A DNA stretch of 26,126 nucleotides, from contig JAQEDJ010000035.1 in NCBI GenBank assembly GCA_027669525.1, positions 1-26,126 of the forward strand, in the 5' to 3' direction. This DNA is from Coriobacteriaceae bacterium AM48-5. GTDB lineage: Bacteria; Actinomycetota; Coriobacteriia; Coriobacteriales; Coriobacteriaceae. Shown here piece after piece: positions 20,049-26,126 of the stretch (position 1 is its first letter; every line of letters begins with the position of its first letter). The notes under the pieces are model-generated. The model ran no database searches, had not been told where the DNA came from, and saw nothing but the letters and a program-made list of their open reading frames with translations. A program made the translations under genes and the position numbers.

Positions 20049-20987
20049 CTAGAGGGCGCCAAGGAGGATGGCGTAGGTGGTGGATTCGCCGAGTTTGAGC
20101 TCGTCGCCGGGGTTGAGCCGGGCGGAACGGCCGGGCTCTACTTGAATACACACGCTCGTGGCCCCGTTTACCACCACGGTGCCGTTCGTGGATGACAGGT
20201 CCTCGACAAACCATGTGCCAGAATCGTCGCACCAGATATGGGCATGGCGGGCCGAGACATCGTCGCCGACGTCGGTAATATCGCCCTCACCAGTGGCCAG
20301 CGCGCCAATCTCAACACCCTGCTCACTCGGCTGAATCCAGCGCGGGGCGCTCACGACAAAACTGTTTTGCACGCGCAGCAAGCCCAAGGGGTGCGCCGGG
20401 GCGGGTTCGCGTTCGCCCGCAGTCAGCGACATGCCAAGCGAACGCGGCGTGGATGTGCCTCCGCCACAGGTCGCGTGTGCGTAGTCGATGGAATAGTTCA
20501 CCGAGGACCGCACATCCGCCGAACAACCGACGGCGACAAACAGCACCAGCACGGCCTCGGCGCGCTCGGCGGGCATGAGTTCCGCCGCCTGGGACAGGCG
20601 ATCGAGCGCGTTGCGATAGAGATTCGTGTCCTGGTGGCACTCTTCGAGCGCGCGTACCATCGGTTCACCTGCAGGACCGCACACCATATTGATCACAGCC
20701 GTGGAGTCCATGGGGTTGCGCTGGCGCAGGGCCAGTTGCGACATAATACGCGCAGCCGAGGTACCGTATTCGGCAAAGTAGCGCTGCTGAAGCGTGCCGA
20801 CCGGCGCGCGAACGATAAAGCGGGAAACCCAAGAGCGATCGGCGGCTCGGCTCTGCGGGCTGCGGCCGTCGGCGAGCGGACGGGACGAAAGCACCAAGCC
20901 GCACAGCTCGATATGGCTCAGATGCGCTGCGCGCTTAAAGATGTCAAACATGGCCCCGCATGGGGTGAGCTCAACTTGAGATGCCAT
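20049..20987 (-). CDS. FHA-domain protein
   Basis: Protein of 312 aa with a C-terminal forkhead-associated domain, about residues 215-305. The phosphothreonine-binding signatures are SARHAHI (245-251) and DLSSTNGT (263-270). The first ~200 residues are not recognised; they are Ala-rich, probably alpha-helical and soluble, with no membrane segment. FHA domains bind phosphothreonine peptides, so the natural partner is the Ser/Thr kinase encoded just upstream or one of its substrates. The start at 20987 has GGAGG 8 bases upstream, inside the end of the kinase gene; only 3 bp separate the two reading frames, so the genes are coupled. The frame is intact. Confidence 0.85.
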   Translation of the reverse strand: MASQVELTPCGAMFDIFKRAAHLSHIELCGLVLSSRPLADGRSPQSRAADRSWVSRFIVRAPVGTLQQRYFAEYGTSAARIMSQLALRQRNPMDSTAVINMVCGPAGEPMVRALEECHQDTNLYRNALDRLSQAAELMPAERAEAVLVLFVAVGCSADVRSSVNYSIDYAHATCGGGTSTPRSLGMSLTAGEREPAPAHPLGLLRVQNSFVVSAPRWIQPSEQGVEIGALATGEGDITDVGDDVSARHAHIWCDDSGTWFVEDLSSTNGTVVVNGATSVCIQVEPGRSARLNPGDELKLGESTTYAILLGAL

Positions 20988-20990
20988 GAC

Positions 20991-22835
20991 CTAGGCCTCC
21001 TTGGTCGTAGAAATAGAATCGGACGATACTTCGACAGGTCCGCCAAAAGTACGGACAGCTGCGGCTCCACCGGCAAGCGGAGTCGCCATCTGGGCTTTTG
21101 TGCGTCGCGGTGCCGAAACGGGAAGTTCAAAGGCAAAGCCCATCGCAAGCAAAAACCACGTAAGCGTATAGGTTGCAACCAGAGCGGCAACAAGGCCGCC
21201 CATCACGGCGCGTTGGGAAAATACGCTACATGCAGCCACAACCAGCACCGGAACCTCGCAGGCAGAAAGCGCAAGCACACCCTGCAGGAAGCCCGAGCGC
21301 CGATCGCGCGCAAGTGCCCCCGCGGCAACGCCGGCTATGCCTGGCAGCGCCAACGCCAGTGCGGCAATAATACCCGGTAGCGACCCAGACCACACGAGCG
21401 ATCCCAAAGTCGCCGTCACGCGAGCGCCCGACGCCAGCAGCGCGGCCGAAACCACGACCACAGCCCAAACCACGCCACAGACGACCGTCGCGCCGACCAT
21501 CAGCGCGCGACGAACCGCGCGGCCAGACGCATCCATGGGGCACGGCGTGAGCGGCTCGCCGCGGAGCGAACGACCGACATTTTGCGCATAGTGGTCACAA
21601 AACGCCGAGAGCGCCGCCTCGACCGCCGCCGGCTCGGGACGATCTTTTTGATGGCTGGACAGACAGGCCATCACCACGTCGAACAGCTGGGCATCGACAA
21701 ACGCCAGCGCATCGCGTAGCTCCTCGGAATCCGGCTCAAGCCCCAGCTGCTGGGCCTGCTCGGCCGCAGCGAGCGCCACATCGGGCTCACGACGAAGCAG
21801 CTGAGTCAAATCGCAACCGGGCGCATGGGCACCAATGGGATAGTCGGGCAGCGTGTCCATCTTGAGACGGTAGGGGCTGGCGATGTCGCGCGTCTTTTTG
21901 CGCGAACCCGAGGTGCCCGAAGTGCTCGGCGCGGCTTCGTATGGCGCGGCGCCGGCAATGAGCTCGTAAACCGTGCTTGCTGCGGCATAGACGTCGATCG
22001 CCGGCGACATACGCAAAGCGCGCAGGTCGGGAATATCGTCGGTGAGCATCTCGGGCGGGGCATAGGCAACCGTCGCGCGACGCAGCGTGGCATAGCGCTC
22101 CGTAAACGACGCCTTGCCGCCGGTACCGGCCACGGCCGACGCAGGCTCAAGCGCCAGCGACGAGCCAAAGTCGATCAGGCACAGGTCAAAGGTGCCCTCG
22201 GCAAGCTGCCGGTCAAGCGGTAGACGCGCCGTACGCACCATAATATTAGCGGGCGAGATATCGCGATGGACAAAGCCCTCGCCCACCAGGCTCATACGGC
22301 AGAGCAGATCGAACAGGTCGCGACCCAGACGCGCCGCCACAAGCGGCGATAGGCGGCCGGCATCGTCCACGGCAAAGCGCGAGCGCAAGCGGGCGAGCGT
22401 CTCGCCCTCGACCCATTCCATGACAATTGCAGGCACACCGTCGACCTCGCCCCAGCCATAGAGGCGGGGAAAGCCCTTAAGGCCCGAAAGGGCGCGATGG
22501 CATTCGTATTCCTCGCGAAACGCCGCTTTGAACTTGGCGACCAGCGCCTCATGGGCGGCGGCATCGTCAAACTCATCGCACGTTGGCAAGATGAGCTGCT
22601 TGAGTGCCACGGCCTCGCCTTGGGCGTTGACGGCACGCGTCACGCGGCCGATACCGCCACGGCGCATGGTGGCATCGTCGGCAAACAGTATCGTAAAACG
22701 ACGCAGATAGGCAGGCAGTTCGTCCTGACCGAGCGCAATGGCCGGCTCAAACCCGTCGACACGCGCCAGGCGCAGGCCGACCATGGGATCGCGACCGAGC
22801 GATTGTGGTGTGGTGGATGCAAGATCGGTCATCAT
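20991..22835 (-). CDS. Ser/Thr protein kinase with C-terminal membrane helices
   Basis: Hanks-type kinase of 614 aa. The kinase domain spans about residues 45-420. Visible parts are a Gly-rich loop RRGGIGRV (58-65), catalytic Lys 79 in VALKQL, the alpha-C region with FREEYE, catalytic loop HRDISPANIM (Asp 192), DFG 222-224, and YAPPEM for the APE motif. The loop has Ser where most eukaryotic Ser/Thr kinases have Lys (HRDxK), a variant seen in bacterial kinases, so activity is still expected. After the kinase domain come about four hydrophobic helices (about 460-590), placing the kinase in the cytosol anchored by its C-terminus. No PASTA domains are present, so it is not PknB. It overlaps the upstream membrane-protein gene by 4 bp (ATGA) and is followed by the FHA gene. 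Confidence 0.9.
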   Translation of the reverse strand: MMTDLASTTPQSLGRDPMVGLRLARVDGFEPAIALGQDELPAYLRRFTILFADDATMRRGGIGRVTRAVNAQGEAVALKQLILPTCDEFDDAAAHEALVAKFKAAFREEYECHRALSGLKGFPRLYGWGEVDGVPAIVMEWVEGETLARLRSRFAVDDAGRLSPLVAARLGRDLFDLLCRMSLVGEGFVHRDISPANIMVRTARLPLDRQLAEGTFDLCLIDFGSSLALEPASAVAGTGGKASFTERYATLRRATVAYAPPEMLTDDIPDLRALRMSPAIDVYAAASTVYELIAGAAPYEAAPSTSGTSGSRKKTRDIASPYRLKMDTLPDYPIGAHAPGCDLTQLLRREPDVALAAAEQAQQLGLEPDSEELRDALAFVDAQLFDVVMACLSSHQKDRPEPAAVEAALSAFCDHYAQNVGRSLRGEPLTPCPMDASGRAVRRALMVGATVVCGVVWAVVVVSAALLASGARVTATLGSLVWSGSLPGIIAALALALPGIAGVAAGALARDRRSGFLQGVLALSACEVPVLVVAACSVFSQRAVMGGLVAALVATYTLTWFLLAMGFAFELPVSAPRRTKAQMATPLAGGAAAVRTFGGPVEVSSDSISTTKEA

Positions 22836-23736
22836 AGGGCAAGCGCCGCCACGTTATTGTTGAAGTTACCGAGCGCGACGTCATCATCGCCGTAATGGCC
22901 GACCCATTGACATAGGTTGGTGTAACAGCCCCACAGATTGGCATACTGCTGATACCACTTTGACCGGGGCGAGAATGTCTGACGACCGAACTCGGCTCGA
23001 ATGACAAACATCTCCCGACCAGGCTGTCGCACGGCCTGGGATCTCCCGTAGAGTTATAGGTCGAGACCACGTCATTGGCACGAGAAACATAGCCGTCGAG
23101 CATGTTGTACTTGGTCACAAGCCAGCTGTGAACGCTCTCTTCCTCAGCAGCGGAAAGGCCACCGGAGTTTGCATCGTTGTCAGTGTTGCCGCCCGTCGAG
23201 CCGCCGTTTCCAGACCCTCCGGCAGAGGAACCCGACCCAGAGCCACCGCCCGAACTCGACGAATCCGAGCCGGAGCCAGAAGTATCCGAGCTACCGGGCT
23301 TTCCGGACTGCTGGGCGTCCTGCTCCTTCTGCTGCTCGACCTTATTCACCGTTGCCGCCACGCTATTGTTGGACAACCGATCGATGATCTTGGTGTTGGT
23401 GAGCACGATGGTTTTGCCATTGGCAAGCGTGACTTCGTTGTCCGGGGCCTCGGCGCCGTCCGCGTCGCCGGTGCCAAACACAATATGCGCGACCACACTT
23501 GCCCAAGCATATCCAGTCGTGGTCCCCAGGTCACTTTTGACCTCATGCCCCACGCGCGGTTCGCGTGCGGCATGTGCCTGCATCATGGACGGCACGGTCA
23601 TGCCATAGGCAGAAACGCCAGCTATGACCAGCACCAGCGAGCAAGACAGCAGTGCGTACGCCCGCGGCGCCAAGCCCAGTCGGCGTCGCATGCGCACCGC
23701 GGCGCCGCGCTTTGTCTGAGTGCCACCGGGCCGCAT
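22832..23736 (-). CDS. Membrane-anchored protein with Gly/Ser linker, one frameshift
   Basis: Unrecognised protein of about 301 aa. A short Arg-rich N-terminus precedes one membrane helix (about residues 26-48), so the rest is probably outside the cell. Then come an about 90-residue domain, a low-complexity Ser/Gly linker (about 135-175) and a C-terminal region rich in Trp, Tyr and Asn with two Cys in WGCYTNLCQW. The frame breaks near 23040; one C in a C run restores STGDPQAVRQPGREMFVIRA and joins the ending NNNVAALAL. The ATG at 23736 is chosen because GGAGGA lies 6 bases upstream; longer starts would run through the leader hairpin. It is the first gene of a coupled operon with the kinase and the FHA protein, so it may be the sensor, substrate or output of that kinase. 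Confidence 0.75.
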
Positions 23737-23751
23737 GCGTTCTCCTCCAAC

Positions 23752-23776
23752 AAAAACACGCCGCTCGGGAGCGGCG
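23752..23776 (-). terminator. Terminator-like hairpin in the leader of the kinase/FHA operon
   Basis: On the minus strand CGCCGCTC and GAGCGGCG pair (23759-23776), followed by TGTTTTTG. It sits just before the GGAGGA ribosome-binding site of the first gene. No gene ends upstream within about 200 bp, so it may attenuate the operon; a 2-base gap makes the T run imperfect. Confidence 0.5.
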
Positions 23777-23914
23777 CATTCATTCGAATCCATATTTGAG
23801 TGTATCAGCGAACCCAAAAGGTTGCGCAACGAATGGGCAAATTAAGGATGCGAGTGGAAGCATCCATGCGATAAGCGGATACAAAGCATCTTTGTTGCAC
23901 AACAAACTTACAGT

Positions 23915-23944
23915 CGCACGGGGAAATTATGGCTACCCCGTGCG
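23915..23944 (-). terminator. Hairpin downstream of recR
   Basis: CGCACGGGG (23915-23923) and CCCCGTGCG (23936-23944) form a perfect 9-bp stem 38 bp after the recR stop. The T-rich part after it on the minus strand is weak, so termination is only likely. A second small palindrome, TTTGTTGCACAACAAA, follows at 23891-23906. Confidence 0.5.
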
Positions 23945-23981
23945 TCGCGATGAAGACATACGGCAGGAGCAGGCTCGCCAC

Positions 23982-24578
23982 CTAAATCGTGCGACGGGCC
24001 TCGATGGCGCGCCCAAGCGTAAGCTCGTCGGCATACTCCAGGTCGCCGCCCACGGGAAGGCCGCTCGCCAGACGCGATACCTCAACGCCCAGCGGCTTGA
24101 TAGTGCGGGCCAGGTAGCTCGCCGTGGTCTCGCCCTCGATATTGGGGTTGGTGGCGATGATGACCTCGTGGATGTCCTCGTGGCCCAAGCGTGCCAGCAG
24201 CTCACGAATGTGCAACTGCTCGGGACCAATCTTGTCCATGGGACTGATCACGCCGCCCAATACGTGGTAGAGACCGTGGTAGCTGCCCGTGCGCTCAATC
24301 GCCTGGACATCGCGCGGCTCGCCCACCACGCAAATGCGAGTGGTATCGCGCATCGAATCCTGGCAGATGGAGCACTCGTCGGCCGTGGCGTAGTTAAAGC
24401 AGCGGCTGCAAAAGTGAACCTCTTGCTTAACCTCCAGGATAGCCTCGGCCAGGCGGCGCGCCTCCTCGGCATCGGCCTCGAGCAGGTAATAGGCGATGCG
24501 CTGGGCCGACTTGGGACCAATGCCCGGCAGACGGCCCAGCTCATCGAGCAATTTTTGCAGACTATGGTTGGCACTCAT
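23982..24578 (-). CDS. recR: Recombination protein RecR
   Basis: RecR, 198 aa, the standard length. It acts with RecO and RecF to load RecA at gaps. A helix-hairpin-helix [20 protein letters not shown] is at about residues 10-30. The four-cysteine zinc finger (CSRC and CSIC) is at about 57-72, and the Toprim domain follows with [14 protein letters not shown] and the ending [19 protein letters not shown]. The frame is intact. The ATG at 24578 ([11 protein letters not shown]) fits the family start, although its ribosome-binding site is weak; it lies 13 bp after ybaB and is probably translated by coupling. Confidence 0.97.
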   Translation of the reverse strand: MSANHSLQKLLDELGRLPGIGPKSAQRIAYYLLEADAEEARRLAEAILEVKQEVHFCSRCFNYATADECSICQDSMRDTTRICVVGEPRDVQAIERTGSYHGLYHVLGGVISPMDKIGPEQLHIRELLARLGHEDIHEVIIATNPNIEGETTASYLARTIKPLGVEVSRLASGLPVGGDLEYADELTLGRAIEARRTI

Positions 24579-24591
24579 ATATATGCGTGTC

Positions 24592-24912
24592 TTAGAACGG
24601 CATGCCCGGGATGTTGAGGCCGCCGGTGATGGCGCCCATCTGCTTGTTGGCGAGCTCGTTGACACCGCGGACGGCCTCGTTGACGGCAGCCATGATCATG
24701 TCCTGCAGCATATCGACGTCCTCGGGATCGAGGGCATCGGGGTCGATGGTGAGGTTGACGAGCTCCATCTCGCCGTTAACGGTCACCTTGACCATGCCGC
24801 CGCCGGCAGAGGCGTCGACGGTCTGGGACTTAAGGTTTTCCTGCGCGGCGGCAAGCTGCTCCTGCATCTTGCGAGCCTGCTTCATCATTTGCTGCATGTT
24901 CATACCGGCCAT
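24592..24912 (-). CDS. ybaB: YbaB/EbfC nucleoid-associated protein
   Basis: Small DNA-binding protein of 106 aa, of the YbaB/EbfC family, which forms dimers and coats DNA. Visible are the N-terminal helix with [16 protein letters not shown], the central [19 protein letters not shown] and the C-terminal helix, ending GLNIPGMPF. The start at 24912 has AAAGGAG about 7 bases upstream. The gene order dnaX, ybaB, recR is widely conserved, but here a plus-strand gene lies between dnaX and ybaB, so ybaB-recR should have its own promoter. Confidence 0.95.
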   Translation of the reverse strand: MAGMNMQQMMKQARKMQEQLAAAQENLKSQTVDASAGGGMVKVTVNGEMELVNLTIDPDALDPEDVDMLQDMIMAAVNEAVRGVNELANKQMGAITGGLNIPGMPF

Positions 24913-25073
24913 GATGGCTCCTTTACGTGCGGCCGCGCGACAAGCTGCAAGGGCAGCCGGAGCGCGACGGGACTTTCAAACTCAAAAATCGTACCACGGC
25001 GCGGGGCAAGCAAGCGGGGCGGACACGCTACCTCAGTCGATATACATGTCCTTGAGCGTGACGCACGCCCAAG

Positions 25074-25108
25074 ATTATGCAAGGTCGAATTATGCAAGGT
25101 TGCATAAT
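25074..25108. promoter_or_regulatory. Direct and inverted ATTATGCAA repeats
   Basis: ATTATGCAAGGT occurs at 25074-25085 and 25089-25100, spaced 15 bp. The second copy forms a palindrome with the following bases: ATTATGCAA-GG-TTGCATAAT at 25089-25108. This looks like an operator between divergent genes. Confidence 0.5.
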
Positions 25109-25220
25109 TATCTCAAGCTACATCTAGCAGAGCTGGAACCAGGCAGTTTATGCGTAGGGCTACAAGGCTACATGGCAAAATGCCGAGCCGCTGCTCGAGG
25201 CGGCACGCATGGCGGCTGGG

Positions 25221-25226
25221 TATAAT
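25221..25226 (+). promoter_or_regulatory. -10 box of the small membrane protein gene
   Basis: A perfect TATAAT lies 36 bases before the GTG start. The -35 region is G+C-rich and does not match, so an activator may be needed. Confidence 0.45.
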
Positions 25227-25261
25227 TTGATTGTCATAGATGACGATTTGGAGGTGCCCTC

Positions 25262-25735
25262 GTGAATGTCCCAGCCGTACTCCAAAACATCCGCTCAAAA
25301 CACCCCGTTGCATATGTGGTTCTCTATCTCTTTGTCGTCTGGGTATTACTGGTTATCATCACCCATGCCATAGCTTTTGGAGCAGAACTGCTGATAGCCA
25401 GCTCGGACCAGCCCGTCGTCAAATGGGAGACGACCGATGAATGCACCGACGGAACCCGAACCATTTACTACAACAGCCCGTCCCTCTACCAAGAGTTCAA
25501 GGTCAAGATAAAGGACTCCAAGATTGTCGATGCCGAACTGGGCTCTTTATTTACAATCGGAGCAACCGTCAACGCCGAGCAAGTCGAGTACACGGACAGC
25601 CATGCGACGTATCGTATCGACCTCAGCATCCTAGGCCGACCGTCACGCGCCTGTCTGCTCGAATGCGATATACGCGGCACCACGTTGCACATGTCCGAAA
25701 TACAGATGCGCCCGGGCAAGGGGTTCTCTTCTTGA
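25262..25735 (+). CDS. Small single-helix membrane protein, unknown
   Basis: Protein of 157 aa, family not recognised. A hydrophobic segment at about residues 17-42 (VAYVVLYLFVVWVLLVII) is followed by a polar domain of about 110 residues that looks beta-rich and is probably outside the cell. Two Cys near the C-terminus (in ACLLECDI) could be paired. The GTG start at 25262 has GGAGGTG upstream and a TATAAT at 25221. Codon use is less G+C-rich than that of the genes around it. It is convergent with dnaX, the stop codons being about 20 bp apart, and interrupts the usual dnaX-ybaB order. Confidence 0.7.
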   Translation: MNVPAVLQNIRSKHPVAYVVLYLFVVWVLLVIITHAIAFGAELLIASSDQPVVKWETTDECTDGTRTIYYNSPSLYQEFKVKIKDSKIVDAELGSLFTIGATVNAEQVEYTDSHATYRIDLSILGRPSRACLLECDIRGTTLHMSEIQMRPGKGFSS

Positions 25736-25756
25736 GCAGTATACCCGCCTGCGCAG

Positions 25757-26126
25757 CTACTCCACCGGCTTGAAGATGGTGGACTGGCCGAAGACGCTGC
25801 GGATGAGGCTTTGGCCTCGTCCTCGGTCTGCGGGATGCTCGGGGCTGCACCCTGATGGCCGAAGGGGCCGCCCGCACCGGAGTTGGACTCCCAGGGAGCT
25901 GCAGGAGCGTCCTCCTCTTTGGGGGCAGTTGCAGCGGACTTGGGCGCGGACGCCGCACCCGGCACGTCGAACGGAGGCAGATCGTCCCCACCAGCATCGG
26001 CAACAAAACCGCCAACCATGGCATCGTCGTAGGGAACCTGCTCGGATTCCATGGCGCAGACGGCGCGGCGGGCTGAGCCTTGGGAGCGGACGCGCGCTCG
26101 GGCGCTGCGGGGCGCGGGCTCGGTCG
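25757..26126 (-). CDS. dnaX: DNA polymerase III subunit gamma/tau, C-terminal part, two frameshifts
   Basis: The 3' end of dnaX, about 123 codons; the gene runs off the right edge. The visible part is the Ala/Pro-rich tail with repeated APW motifs, ending LIRSVFGQSTIFKPVE at the TAG 25757-25759, which is the usual short conserved tail after a low-complexity linker. The identification rests on this tail and on ybaB and recR downstream; the ATPase domain is outside the window. The frame breaks near 26050 (one G restores APSAPWESEQVPYDD) and near 25807 (one C restores EAKALIRSVFG). Confidence 0.75.
   Translation of the reverse strand, partial: DRARAPQRPSARPLPRLSPPRRLRHGIRAGSLRRCHGWRFCCRCWWGRSASVRRAGCGVRAQVRCNCPQRGGRSCSSLGVQLRCGRPLRPSGCSPEHPADRGRGQSLIRSVFGQSTIFKPVE

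Larger units (their letters stand above)
24913..25261. other. Divergent intergenic region with ATTATGCAA repeats
   Basis: About 350 bp between ybaB (minus) and the small membrane gene (plus), expected to hold both promoters. It contains two direct ATTATGCAA copies and a 20-bp palindrome. No tRNA or SRP RNA sequence is seen. Confidence 0.55.

Noticed and set aside
25023..25220. tRNA or SRP RNA near dnaX
   Set aside because: No T-arm consensus, no cloverleaf pairing and no SRP tetraloop motif could be found on either strand.

Overview
The window is a GC-rich bacterial chromosome segment. It most likely comes from an anaerobic gut actinobacterium of the Coriobacteriia, Collinsella-like. That placement is an inference from G+C-rich codon use, a long pyruvate:ferredoxin oxidoreductase, the dnaX-ybaB-recR block and the general gene style; no rRNA or species marker is present.

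Layout, left to right. (1) 61-8098 holds two paralogous LytS/LytR-type two-component systems, all on the minus strand. The first is a glycosyltransferase, kinase and regulator operon (3365 down to 61); the second is a kinase/regulator pair (8098 down to 5934). Between them lie a UMF1/Atg22-like MFS transporter and a zinc-dependent phospholipase C-like protein. (2) 8210-11065 is a minus-strand pair: an APC amino-acid permease followed by a metal-dependent amidohydrolase, probably uptake and hydrolysis of an amino-acid or peptide-like substrate. (3) 11421-12422 is a plus-strand membrane-anchored C39-like cysteine peptidase, followed by a cluster of small repeats, a strong terminator and carbamate kinase (minus). 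(4) 13.6-16.05 kb is an A+T-richer islet. It holds a gene remnant, three 34-bp tandem repeats with dyads, an AAA_14/DUF4143 ATPase, three ~80-bp repeats with covarying hairpins, and a 29-bp perfect inverted repeat. (5) 16060-19597 is nifJ, with a long leader. (6) 20049-23736 is a tight three-gene operon: a membrane-anchored Gly/Ser-linker protein, a Ser/Thr kinase with C-terminal membrane helices, and an FHA protein. (7) 23982 to the right edge is recR, ybaB and the 3' end of dnaX. A small plus-strand membrane protein gene sits between ybaB and dnaX.

Reading caution: ten genes, including conserved ones such as nifJ and dnaX, are broken by a total of about 18 single-base frameshifts. Nearly all are repaired by adding one base to an existing run of the same base. 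I read these as sequence or assembly under-calls, not real pseudogenes, and give gene limits as if the frames were joined.

The best candidates for undescribed biology are the ATPase islet with its repeat structures (13.9-16.05 kb) and the kinase/FHA/membrane-protein operon (20.0-23.8 kb). Both are hypotheses from sequence layout only.
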